The notes beneath the pieces are model-generated. The model saw only the letters and a program-made list of their open reading frames with translations, was not told the DNA's origin and did not search any database. A stretch of DNA of 64,000 bases from Silene conica (lineage: Eukaryota > Streptophyta > Magnoliopsida > Caryophyllales > Caryophyllaceae): contig CM055318.2 of assembly GCA_029255685.2 (NCBI GenBank), positions 28,136,001 to 28,200,000 on the forward strand. The letters are read 5' to 3'. The translations under genes were made by a program, and so were the position numbers. Of this stretch, positions 43,332 through 55,682 are shown in pieces. Position 1 is the stretch's first letter. Each line of letters starts with the position of its first letter.

Positions 43332-44876
43332 TTGGTGGAGCAAAATCAGTTTGCCGGTCTACCGGATGAGGATCCTTGGAAGCATTTGGAGTTATTTATG
43401 GATTATTGTTGTTCCATACCCGTACCGGCTAAAGTGACGCAAGATGAAGTTAAGGAGAAGATGTTTCTTTTCTCCTTGAAAGATTATGCGCGTCAATGGT
43501 ATCGCTACCTTGATAAGGTAGTAGCTAGAGTTACAGACTGGACATCTCTGGCATTGGCTTTCTGCAAACAGTACATTTCGCCTGCGAAAACCAATGCTTT
43601 GAGAGTTCAAATTTCAAATTTCCAGCAAGGACCCGATGAGGAATTTCATGAAGCGTGGGCCCGTTTTAAGAAGTTGGTTCGATCTGTTCCTCACCACGAC
43701 TTCGAGGAATGGTACTTTTGCGACCAATTTTATAACTCTTTGTATGATGACTACAGAGTCATCCTTGATTCGGCTACAAATGGTAGATTTCGAAATAATG
43801 TAGCTTATGATGAGGGTTGGAACATTATTGAGGAGATGGCGATTCATAAAGCTAAAAATGGGAATTCGCGTGGGAATTCGCCGAAAACAAGTGCTAAAAC
43901 GAGTCATGTTGCAGCACTTGAAGCGTCCATCAACGCCCGTTTCGAAAAGCTTGAGAATGCTCCTGTTCATGAAACAAATGAGGTTGCGGAGTTGAGAACG
44001 ATTGTCCAAACCCTCATGGGTCAATTGCTGAAAATGGAAAAAGCTCAAGTGGAGTTGTTGAAGAAGTTTGAAAGCCAAATAGCAATATTGGCTGCTAATC
44101 AGAATGTTAACTCTCTGAGCAAGTGTGAAGCTCCCGTCGAGACAATTACTGCCATTGATCTCCGAAGCGGTCTCTCCTATGATGAACCGGGAAGCCAAGA
44201 GAAAAAGTTGGAAAAGGTTGAGAAGTCTACCAAAGTTCCTGATGCAATAGCTGAATTCATCCCCAATGATGATGGTCGGCCGACCGATGTTCATTATAGA
44301 TCGACCATGGTACCTGATGGCCCTCCAGTTTCTGACAGACATAAACTTTCTGAACCGAGATAGACCGGTCGACCGACCAGCACACCCAGTCGACCGACCG
44401 CGAAACCTGAGCAGAGTCTGGATTCTTCACCTGATTTATCTGATTCCACTCATATCAATGACTTGACGGAGACTCTGAAGTTAAAGAAGTCGAAGATTGC
44501 TGATCCTGCGACAAGCGTTGCGGTCTCGTATCCGGATCATTTGGAGAAAGTGATGTTGGTGCGTCAGTTCGGTAAAATCTTGGAGATCGTCAAAGGCCTT
44601 GGGCTTGGGAGAAAATTGGAGGACCATGCTGTTATTTCTGTTGTTGCGGGTCATGGCAAAGAGGGCATAGGAGATGTTGGTGATACTAGTGAGACGGAAT
44701 TTGAGCAAGTTGCTGAGCGAGATAGGTCGGGCAAAGTAAAGTATCGTGTCATAGCTTATGCGACACCAGATACCCCTCCTCTGGCTAGGCCTGTTGTCTG
44801 GAAGCCCGGAGTAGCGGTCCATACTGTTGAAAGGACCTCTTTTAGCCAAGTGCCTTACTTTGCGGTATCTTGCTAC
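43332..44876 (+). pseudogene. Athila-like gag, unit 1 (fossil)
   Basis: Encodes the Athila gag core (DPWKHLELFMDYCCSIPVPAK, FSLKDYARQWYRYLDK, RFKKLVRSVPHH), then a coiled-coil-like part (MEKAQVELLKKFESQIAILA) and ITAIDLRSGLSYD. It is about 95 percent like unit 2 by eye. Includes an in-frame palindrome cluster at 44360-44400. Confidence 0.85.
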
Positions 44877-44879
44877 TGA

Positions 44880-47025
44880 GTCGTAGTGCTAGTCAAGTGT
44901 TCTATTTCGGTTTCTATTGGACTACTTTTTGTTTTTGCTTTTAGACTTAGACTCTTTTTGCTTTCGTTGTTTTGTTTTGAGACTATAGACTTGGTAATTT
45001 TAGGTTTGGCGCAAGTTTTGGGCGCGTTAATTGTGTTTTACAGGTTTTGTGAAAGATTAACTCAATCCGTTGAGTTAATTAGAAGAAGAATACAAGCTCT
45101 ATTACAGGAAAAGTGGTCGACCAACCAGTTACCTTAGTCGGTCGACCAATGACTACACTCCAGTAGCCTTCTGATCATTGAGCAATGGTCGGTCGACCAG
45201 ATCCTGTGGTCGATCGACCACCTCTACTGCTACTGCCTGTCACAGTAACCTCGGGGAGCGTGCAAGCAAGCCTAGGGAGTCTTTTTCTCTAACTTTCTTT
45301 TATGCTCTTAATTTATCTTCTATTTTCATTCCATGTAATTCTCATTTATCACCCAACACGCACGTTTAACTTCCGAAAAAGGGTTTTGTCTTTCTGTCCT
45401 TTTCAGGTCCTTTTGGTAGCACTGCTGGCTACCGAAACCTCCTAGCTCACGCTGGTTTGGGGAGGTTTCTTGTCGCGCAAATATCTTGTGAGTTCATTCC
45501 TTTTTGTTTCCTTAGTCCATTTTACGCAAATTCCCGTGTTCTATAATCCTTTGCATATGCTTTTGCACAATGGGGACATTGTGTAATTTGGTTAGGGGAA
45601 GGGTTTTGCGTTGCATTCACATGTTTTATTGCATTTCCGTTTCACGTTTTCTGCATTTTTGCTTGCATTGTTGTTTCCTTTTCCTTGCATATACACAAAA
45701 ATCCAAAAAAAATAATATTTTAGCATATAGGTCGAGTCGGAACGATAATATTTCAATGATGACGTTGCTTTTTCATTTGTTTATGCCTGGGCCGTGCTTG
45801 TCAACATGTCTAATAGTAGAATCACATGCATATCTACGAGTTCTTTGTCAAACTAGTGGTTAATCTTGAAAACTTGACTTTTATCTTTGGCAAACTACTA
45901 TACATTTTGAGTTTTTAGACCCTTTTTACTGGTGTCATCTATCACCAGCTATCTAGGATGTGAGTAGTACTCCCCTTGAGACATGTTACATCAATATGCA
46001 TAAACATGAACGTAATCTGCTATATACTTGTATGCTTCTTATTTTGTGATTTTTGACACGTGCGTTTGAGGTCCCTTTTCTTGTCTTACCCATAAGCTTC
46101 ACATAGCCAAAACTGCCTTTCTGTCCCATAAGCTACATTCCAAACTTAGCCTACACTATCCAAGCTAGTATTTGTAGTCACGGGAATCTTTTAAGTGTTT
46201 TTGGTTTTATGATCTCGATTGAGGAGGAATGAAAAATTCAGAAAAGAAAGAAAAGAAACAAAAAGAAAGAAAAGAAAGAAGAAAAAAAAAATCGAAAATT
46301 TACTGCAAACCAGTCGACGACCGCAACCTTTGGTCGATCGACCAACTGCCAGATATCAGAAAAAAAATCGCAATTGTTGAAAGTTTTACCCTTTAGCGAT
46401 TCTTACTCCCATGTTCCATTCATATCTTTGGGGAGCTGTTTTCCTAAAATTGTGAGATTTGTGCTTCAAAAATAGCACCGTGTTCATTTGTATATTGGGT
46501 TTGGAAGTGACGAAACCTTTGTTGTTTGGATTTTGTTGTTTGCTAGCTTGGCTATTTAAACTCCACATATCCAAATCATCTTAGCCTTTCTTACCCATTA
46601 CCTCACATATTCCTTCTTTTCCTCTAGCATGCGTCAAAGTTATAAGATTGGTATGTATATGCACGGTTTTAGAGGTTATTTTCATGTTAGATTGCAGGCA
46701 TGTTTTCATGGGTCGAAGTTAGGTGAGTGTCACTACAAACTTACTTCTTTCCATCTTTACATACACTCATCCTTTGCTATTTGTGTAATTTGAGTCACCG
46801 CGAGAGTCCATTGTGACAAAGTCTTTATGGTTGATTGATTAGCAAAGTTTGACAACTTCATAACTCGTTTGCATGATTCATTTACTAGTTACTTGTTGAC
46901 TTGGCATTAAATTGGTTTAGGCTTTACAGTTGCATTTCGCTCTGAGATTGAAATTGTTCCATTAGTTTTTAAGATCGAGTCTAGTTCTTGCTTGAGGAGA
47001 AGCAAGGGTTTGGTTTGGGGAAGTT
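44880..47025 (+). other. Long noncoding part of the Athila-like unit 1
   Basis: No coding signal where pol would be expected. Palindrome clusters, an A/G-rich tract at 46224-46290 and a purine-rich stretch (GGTTTGGTTTGGGGAAG) directly before the LTR, a likely polypurine tract. Confidence 0.6.
45113..45225. repeat. GGTCGACC/GGTCGATCGACC palindrome cluster, unit 1
   Basis: Four occurrences of GGTCGACCA/GGTCGATCGACC-type motifs in about 110 bases. Equivalent to 50880-50993 in unit 2. Similar smaller clusters lie near 46310, 47530, 47637 and 48165. Confidence 0.88.
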
Positions 47026-48835
47026 TGATGCATGTCAAATATATGATGTTTTACAACTCATTTCACACGCATTTCAGAGCTCATGTTTGTAGTTTAGGCT
47101 ACTATTTCCCCTATTTCGTCTACTTTCGTATTTTGGTGCATTATTACAGTTTAATGCGGAAATGAGTAGATATTGAGCTAAATTCGTCCCCAAGTGCTTA
47201 GAATAGCGTTTGACATGAAGAGAATGCTTAAGGAACGAACTTGGCGCGCGCTTCAAGGCCTGAAGATATCATAAGCAAGGGTGCATATAATTTACAAGCT
47301 TTACCAAGAAAAGAATCGCTTCACGATATTGCATCCTGTTTCAAATGGGTATATCTCGAGTTCTAGAGCTTATAATGGAGTGATTCCAACTTGAGGTGAA
47401 AGCTTATCCTCTTAGCTTTCCAACGCCGCGAGAATCGCTTTATTACAATAAGCAACGAAGAAATGACAGCTGTTTTAAGAGCAATGCGCGCTGCAGAATT
47501 TGTCAGAATGCATTACTGTACCTGATATTTGGTCGATCGACCACCTACTATGGTCGGTCGACCAAGGCACCTGACGAGCGAGATTTCAGAAATCAAATTT
47601 AAAAGATCAGAAGCTTTTCTGGGCCCAATAGTTGGTTGGTCGACCACCTACTATGGTCGGTCGACCACCAACACACTCCGACGGAAATTTAAAAGACGTG
47701 TTGAAGCCCAGTATCAAGTTTAGGGTTTGGAGTTAGGGTTTGCGAGATTTCTATATAATGCACACCCCTCCCTTAGTTCGAGACGGCCAGTTTTGTTATC
47801 AACTTCCCTTAGCTTTAATCAGACTCTTTAGTTTTTAATCTAGTTTTTCAATTAGTTTACAAAAAATTCTGTTCCACGCAAGATTTCAATAAAGTTTATT
47901 CTCGTTCTTACTTTCCTCCTTATTGTTACGGTAATTCTTGTTCTTTAATTTCAGTTTAATTACAGTTTTCATAGTTTAGTACTGGATAGTTAGAATCTCA
48001 TGCCATTGTTCTTAATTACGATTTCGTACATCATGATTTATGTTGTTTTGATTATTATAATTCATGTCTTCATTAGTATTATGAGTAGCTAGATCCCTTA
48101 TGTTAGGATGTAGGCGACATATAGCGTAGATGGCGTAGTTTAGGGCGACCCGTAGCAGTACTTGGTCGACCGACTGGTTTCTCTGGTCGGTCGACTGAGT
48201 TGATTGGTCGATCGACCGGAGAATCTGGTCGATCGAATGATTTCGCGTCTAATCAGACCTGTTTTCATTCTGTTAAGTGCATTACCTATCAATGAGACCG
48301 AGAAGATACTTGTTAGGTGCTTAGTAATGACCCACCCGGGATCGAGAGATAAGGGAAGGGGCATTAGTTAACGTTTTAAGACAGCTAAGTTACTAAGACC
48401 GAAGGGTATGTGACTTAGACATTAGGAATCACCTATATTGTTGACAACCGGTATATGTGAGACCTAGGGACTAAAAGTATAGACCGAAAGGAGCTATTAG
48501 TTAACTCGGACCGAAAGGACTTGTTATACCCCTTACGCGACTGTAATACGGATTTACATAGACCGTCTGCCATCATAGCTATAGTGACCCGAACATCCTA
48601 GCATCTCTTTTATCATTCATTTACATCTTAATTTTCAGTTTTGTTCTTATTTCCTTTTAGACTTAGTTGTTATCAAATCAATCAAAAAACACCCTCTTTA
48701 TCGTTACTTTATAGATTAAAATTTAGTTAACAGAATTAACCTTGTCTCTCTGTGGTTCGACCCCTACTATCACTATCTATAGTTTTAGTTCAGTTTTATA
48801 AATCTTAACTTTGACACCCACAACGACGGGTATCA
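47026..48835 (+). repeat. Athila-like LTR between the two units
   Basis: 1.8 kb from TGATGCATGTC to GGGTATCA. TATATAATG near 47751 is a likely TATA box. Palindrome motifs at 47530, 47637 and 48165-48240. Confidence 0.85.
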
Positions 48836-48860
48836 AATTTTGGCGCCGTTACTGGGGAGA
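48836..48860 (+). other. Athila-type primer-binding site
   Basis: TTTTGGCGCCGTTACTGGGG directly after the LTR, one or two bases from the Athila form seen at 20534. Confidence 0.8.
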
Positions 48861-49246
48861 CGGTATAATTTTGTTTGCTTTATTTTTAATTTATTTTTCT
48901 TGTCTCAAGGAACTTTGGTTCCTTGAGACCGTTGCTTACTTTTGCTTCTAGTTATGCTTGTGCAGAGTTAGAAGTGAGATTTTTTAGAGGAAGGCTTGAG
49001 TACTCTCAGTTCTATTCCGATCATGCTTACTATATCTGATAATCTACAGCCAACAGCACACGATCTTCCACAGGGATTTACTCTCCCCTTTGCAATTCGT
49101 CTTTCCTATATCGAATTGGTGGAGCAAAATCAGTTCGCCGCTCTACAGGGTGAGGATCCTTGAAGGTATTATAGGAGTTATTTACGGATTATTGTTGTTC
49201 AATACCCTTACCGGCTGGACAGACGCAAGATGAAGTTAAGGAGAAG

Positions 49247-50584
49247 ATGTTTCTTTTCTCCTTGAAAGATTATGCGCGTCAATGGTATCGCTACCTTGAT
49301 AAGGTAGTAGCTAGAGTTACAGACTGGACATCTCTGGCATTGGCTTTCTGCAAACAGTACATTTCGCCTACGAAAACCAATGCTTTGAGAGTTCAAATTT
49401 CAAATTTCCAGCAAGGACCCGATGAGGAATTTCATGAAGCGTGGGCCCGTTTTAAGAAGTTGGTTCGATCTGTTCCTCACCACGGCTTCGAGGAATGGTA
49501 CCTTTGCGACCAATTTTATAACTCTTTCTATGATGACTACAGAGTCATCCTTGATTCGGCTACAAATGGTAGATTTCGAAATAATGTAGCTTATGATGGG
49601 GGTTGGAACATTATTGAGGAGATGGCGATTCATAAAGCTAAAAATGGGAATTCGCGTGGGAAATCGCCGAAAACAAGTGCTAAAACGAGTCACGCTGCAG
49701 CACTTGAAGCGTCCATCAACGCCCGTTTAGAAAAGCTTGAGAATGCTCCCGTTCATGAAACAAATGAGGCTGCGGAGTTAAGAACGATTGTCCAAACCCT
49801 CATGGGTCAAGTGCTGAATATGGAAAAAGCTCAAGTGGAGTTGTTGAAGAAGTTTGAAAGCCAAATAGCAATATTGGCTGATAATCAGAATGTTAACTCT
49901 CCGAGCAAGTGTGAAGCTCCCGTCGAGACAATTACTGCCATTGATCTCCGAAGCGGTCTCTCCTATGATGACCCGGGAAGCCAAGAGAAAAAGTTGGAAA
50001 AGGTTGAGAAGTCTACCAAAGTTCCTGATGCAGTAGCTGAATTCGTCCCCAGTGACGATGGTCCATCGACCGACGTTCATTATAGATCGACCATGGTACC
50101 TGATGGCCCTCCAGTTTCTGACAGACAAAAACTTTCTGAACCGAGATCGACCGGTCGACCGACCGCGAAACCTGAGCAGAGTCTGGATTCTTCACCTGAT
50201 TTATCTGATTCCACTCATATCAATGACTTGACGGAGACTCTGAAGTTAAAGAAGCCGAAGATTGTTGATCCTACGACAAGCGTTGCGGTCTCGTATCCGG
50301 ATCATTTGGAGAAAGTGAAGTTGGAGCGTCAGTTCGGTAAAATCTTGGAGATCGTCAAAGGCCTTGATCTTGGGAGAAAATTGGAGGACCATGTTGTTAT
50401 TTCTGTTGCTGCGGGTCATGTCAAAGAGGGCATAGGAGATCCTGGTGATACTAGTGAAACGGAATTTGAGCAAGTTGCTGAGCAAGATAGGCCGGACAAA
50501 GTAAAGAAGCGTGTCATAGCTTATGCGACACCAGATACCCCTCCTCCGGCTAGGCCTGTTGTCTGGAAGCTAAGCCTAGAGTAG
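49247..50584 (+). pseudogene. Athila-like gag, unit 2 (fossil)
   Basis: A 445-residue open frame for most of the gag, more continuous than unit 1. It has the same core, coiled-coil-like and DLRSGLSYD parts, and ends with LARPVVWK-like sequence before a stop. It looks mostly whole as gag but has no downstream pol. The gag N-terminus lies left of 49247. Confidence 0.85.
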
Positions 50585-52049
50585 CGGTCCATACTGTTGA
50601 AAGGACCTCTTTTAGCCAAGTGCCTTACTTTGCGGTATCTTGCTACTGAGTCGTAGTGCTAGTCAAGTGTTCTATTTCGGTTTCTATTGGACTACTTTTT
50701 GTTTTTGCTTTTAGACTTAGACTCTTTTTGCTTTCGTTGTTTTGTTTTGAGACTATACATTTGGTAGTTTTAGGTTTGGCGCATGTTTTGGGAGCGTTAA
50801 TTGTGTTTTACATGTTTTGTGAAAGATTAACTCAATCCGTTGAGTTAATTAGAAGAAGAAACGAGCTCTGTTACAGGAAAAGTGGTCGACCGACCAGTTA
50901 CATTAGTCGGTCGATCAATGACTACACTCCAGTAGCCTTCTGATCATTGAGCAATGGTCGGTCGACCAGATCCTGTGGTCGATCGACCACCTCTGCTGCT
51001 ACTGCCTGTCACGGTAACCTCGGGAAGCGTGCAAGCAAGCCTAGGGAGTCTTTTTCTCTACACTTTATTTTATGCTCTTAATTTATCTTCTATTTTCATT
51101 CCCTGTAATTCTCATTTATCACCCAACACGTTTAATTTCCGAAAAAGGGTTTTTCTTTCTGTCCTTTTCAGGTCCTTTTGGTAGCACTGCTGGCTACCGA
51201 AACCTCCTAGCTCACGCTGGTTTGGGGAGGTTTCTTGTCGCGCAAATATCTTGTAAGTTCATTCCTTTTTGTTTCCTTAGTCAATTTTACGCAAATTCTC
51301 GTTTTCTATATTCCTTTGCATGTGCTTTTGCACAATGGGGATATTGTGTAATTTGGTTTGGTGAAGGGTTTTGCGTTGCATTCACATGTTTTATTGAATT
51401 TCCGTTTCAAGTTTTCTGCATTTTTGCTTGCATTGATGTTTCCTTTTCCTTGCATATACACAAAAATCCAAAAAAAATTATTTTAGCATATAGGTCGAGT
51501 CGGAACGATAGTATTCCAATGATGACGTTGCTTTTTCATTTGTTTATGCCTGAGCCGTGCTTGTCAACATGTCTAGTAGTAGAATCACATGCATATCTAC
51601 GAGTTCTTTGTCAAACTAGTGGTTAATCTTGAAAACTTGACTTTTATCTTTGGCAAACTACTATACATTCTGAGTTTTTAGAGCCTTTTTACTGGTGTCA
51701 TCTATCACCAGCTATCTAGGATGTGAGTAGTACTCCCCTTGAGACATGTTACATCAATATGCATAAACATGAACGTAATCTGCTATATACTTGTATGCTA
51801 TCTTATTTTGTGATTTTTGACACGTGCGTTTGAGGTCCCTTTTCTTGTCTTACCCATAAGCTTCACATAGCCAAAATTGCCTTTCTGTCCCATAAGCTAC
51901 ATCCCATACTTAGCCTACTCTATCCAAGCTAGTATTTGTTGTCACGGGAATCTTTTAAGTGTTTTTGGTTTTATGATCTCGATTGAGGAGGAATGAAAAA
52001 TTCAGAAAAGAAACAAAAGAAACAAAAAAAAAGAGGAAAACAGAAGAAG

Positions 52050-52095
<46 letters not shown>

Positions 52096-52824
52096 AAATT
52101 AACTGCAAATCAATCGACTGACGCAACCTTTAGTCGATCAACCAACTGCCAGATATCAGAAAAAAATCGCAATTGTTGAAAGTTTTACCCTTTAGTGATT
52201 CTTACTCCCATGTTCCATTCATATCTTTGGGGAGCTGTTTTCCTAAAATTGTGAGATTTGAGCTTCAAAAATAGCACCGTGTTCATTTGTATATTAGGTT
52301 TGGAAGTGACGAAACCTTTGTTGTTTGGATTCTGTTGTTTGCTAGCTTGGCTATTTAAACTCCACATATCCAAATCATCTTAGCCTTTCTTACCCATTAC
52401 CTCACATATTCCTTCTTTTCCTCTAGCATGCGTCAAAGTTATAAGATTGGTATGTATATGCACGGTTTTAGAGGTTATTTTCATGTTAGATTGCAGGCAT
52501 GTTTTCATGGGTCGAAGTTAGGTGAGTGTCACTACAAACTTACTTCTTTCCATCTTTACATACACTCATCCTTTGCTATTTGTGTAATTTGAGTCACCGT
52601 GAGAGTCCATTGTGACAAAGTCTTTATGGTTGATAGATTAGCAAAGTTTGACAACTTCATAACTCGTTTGCATGATTCATTTACTAGTTACTTGTTGACT
52701 TGGCATTAAATTGGTTTAGGCTTTACAGTTGCATTTCGCTCTGAGATTGAAATCGTTCCATTAGTTTTTAAGATCGAGTCTAGTTCTTGCTTGAGGACAA
52801 GCAAGGGTTTGGTTTGGGGAAGTT
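50585..52824 (+). other. Long noncoding part of the Athila-like unit 2
   Basis: Same layout as unit 1. Palindrome cluster at 50880-50993, a run of about 45 A at 52045-52090 and a purine-rich stretch before the LTR. Confidence 0.6.
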
Positions 52825-55682
52825 TGATGCGTGTCAAATATATGATGTTTTACACCTCATTTCACACGCATTTCAGAGCTCATGTTTGTAGTTTAGGTTA
52901 CTATTTCCCCTATTTCGTTTACTTTCGTGTTTTGGTGCATTATTGAAGTTTAATGCGGAAATGAGTAGATATTGAGCTAAATCCGTCCCCAAGTGCTTAG
53001 CATAGCGTTTGACATGAAGAGAATGCTTAAGGAACGAACTTGGCGTGCGCTTCAAGGCCTGAAGATATCATAAGCAAGGGTGCATACAATTTACTAGCTT
53101 TAACAAGGAAAGAATCGCTTCACGATATTGCAGCCTGTTTCAAATGGGTATATCTCGAGTTCTAGAGCGGATAATGGAGTGATTCCAATTGGCGGTGAAA
53201 GCTTATCCTCTTAGATTTCCAACGCCGTGAGAATCGCTTTATTACTATAAGCAACGAAGAAATGGCAGTTGTTTTAAGATCAATGCGCGCTGCAGAATTC
53301 GTCAGAATGCATTACTGTACCTGATATTTGGTCGATCGACCACCTACTATGGTTGGTCGACCAAGGCACCTGACGAGCGAGATTTCATAAATCAAATTTA
53401 AAAGATCAGAAGCTTTTCTGGGCCCGATAGTTGGTTGGTCGACCACCTACTATGGTCGGTCGACCACCAACGCACTCCGACGGAAATTTAAAAGACGTGT
53501 TGAAGCCCAGTATCGAGTTTAGGGTTTGGAGTTAGGGTATTGCGAGATTTCTATATAATGCACACCCCTCCCTTAGTTCGAGACGGACAGTTTTATTATC
53601 AATTTCCCTTAGCTTTAATCAGATTCTTTAGTTTTTAATCTAGTTTTTCAATTAGTTTACAAAAATTTCTGTTCCACGCAAGATTTCAATAAAGTTCATT
53701 CTCGTTCTTACTTTCCTCCTTATTGTTACGGTAATTCTTGTTCTCTAATTTCATTTTAATTACAGTTTTCATAGTTTAGTACCGGATAGTTAAAATCCCA
53801 TGCCATTGTTTTTAATTACGATTTCGTTCATCATGATTTATGTTGTTTTGATTATTATAATTCATGTCTTCATTAGTATTATGAGTAGCTAGACCCCTTA
53901 TGTTAGGATGTAGGCGACCCATAGCGTAGATGGCGTAGTTTAGGGCGACCCGTTGCAGTACTTGGTCGACCGACTGGTATCTCTGGTCAGTCGACTGAGT
54001 TGATTAGTCGATCGGCCGGAGAATCTGGTCGATCGACTGATTTCGCGTCTGATCAGACTTGTTTTCATTTTGTTAAGTGCATTACCTATCAATGAGACCG
54101 AGAAGAGACTTGTTAGGTGCTTAGTAATGACCCACCCGGGATCGAGAGATAAGCGAAGGGGCATTAGTTAACGTTTTAAGACAGCTAAGTTACTAAGACC
54201 GAAGGGTATGTGACTTCGACATTAGGAATCACCTATATTGTTGACAACCGGTATATGTGAGACCTAGGGACTAATAGTATAGACCGAAAGGAGCTATTAG
54301 TTAACTCGGACCGCAAGGACTTGTTATACCCCTTACGCGACTGTAATACGGATTTACCTAGACCGTCTGCCATCATAACTATAGTAACCCGAACATCCTA
54401 GTATCTCTTTTATCATTCATTTACATCTTAATTTTCAGTTTTGTTGTTATTTCCTTTTAGACTTAGTTGTTATCAAACCAATCAAAAAACACCCTCTTTA
54501 TCGTTACTTTATAGATTAAAATTTAGGGTTAATTGATAGCAATAATACAAACTATGTCTACCCTGCTCAAACTAATATGAACTATACAATAACCGAAAAA
54601 TACCAACTTAACCATCATTTAACTTTAAACACCTTGAGTTACAGGGAACCTGATAAACAGGTCACCCCTTCCCCATAAGTGACTCTTCGCCTAATTTATT
54701 TACCTAAATCATCCCCAGAAGTTAAACCATAAAAATCACCCTCCCTTCAATTATCCATCTTCATCATCATCGCCAATTCTATCCTGCTCATAAATTCAAC
54801 CCTAAAAATCACACAACCCCCCCCCCCCCCCCCCCCCCTTCAATTATTCATCTTCATCATCATCATAGCCATTTCTATCCTACCCATAAATTAAACCCTA
54901 CAAATCATCTTCAGTTCTATTATTCTTCTCATCATCATCGCCATTTGTTTACCACCGGCGGAAAGCTTAATATTCACCTTGCTTGGCCGCCATTGTTGCA
55001 GAACCAATGAATAAGGTAACATTTTTTTATGCTCTCTTTTCGTTTTGAAATCATTGCAATTGTTTGTTAATTAGATTCATTTGAATCATTACCCAAAAAA
55101 CCCTAAAAATTGAATCATTACCAAGAAAACTCCTAAAAATTGAACATCGTCACATTGTTGATATTAGTGAATTTTGTTCGCATTTGTAAAGGATGAGGTA
55201 GAAAACGAAGAAGACATCACCACAAAAGAATTAAAAACAAAATGATGGTGGACCAATTAAAGGGTGAAAAAAATAAAGAAGAAAAAAAGGGAAAGAAAAA
55301 ATTTGAGAGAGGAAGAAGATTGTTGCTGCTGTAAACAATGGAGGACATGAGCAAGAGTTTTAAAGAGTGGTTAAGAAAATAATAATTCCAAAATAAAAGG
55401 TAACGTACAAATTAATAAAGGTTTCTGGTGAAAACAGGTCAATAAGGGAGTCGAAGTGATAGAAGTTAAATGATGGTCAAGTTGGTATTTTTTGGGTTAT
55501 TGTATAGTTTATATTAATTTGAGCAGGGTAGACATAGTTTGTATTATTGACATCAATTAACCCTAAAATTTAGCAAACAGAATTAACCTTGTCTCTCTGT
55601 GGTTCGACCCTTACTATCACTATCTATAGTTTTAGTTCGGTTTTATAAATCTTATCTTTGACACCCACAATGACGGGTATCA
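52825..55682 (+). repeat. Right Athila-like LTR, interrupted by a MULE-type MITE
   Basis: Starts TGATGCGTGTC and ends GGGTATCA, about 1.8 kb without the MITE. It directly abuts Tat-like element 2 (CTCCTGACC). Confidence 0.85.
54526..55563. mobile_element. Mutator-type MITE with about 110-bp terminal inverted repeats
   Basis: Flanked by TAAAATTTA (54517-54525, 55564-55572), a 9-bp duplication as made by Mutator elements. Both ends read GGGTTAATTGATxxCAATA inward and pair for about 110 bases. The interior holds a partial duplication (CTTCATCATCATC-type) on either side of a run of 22 C (54817-54838). No transposase is present. Confidence 0.88.

Larger units (their letters stand above)
43261..55682 (+). 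mobile_element. Two units of a gag-only Athila-like element nested in Tat-like element 2
   Basis: Order: gag and noncoding part (43261-47025), LTR (47026-48835), primer site, second gag and noncoding part (48853-52824), LTR (52825-55682). The two units are highly similar. Neither has protease, RT or integrase, so this is a nonautonomous gag-only family. An LTR-internal-LTR-internal arrangement usually comes from recombination between copies. The left LTR of the first unit is not present. Broken. Confidence 0.82.

Noticed and set aside
43614-44342. 242-codon minus-strand ORF opposite the Athila-like gag
   Set aside because: Mirror of the gag frame; the same shadow is seen opposite gag unit 2 and it has no domain.
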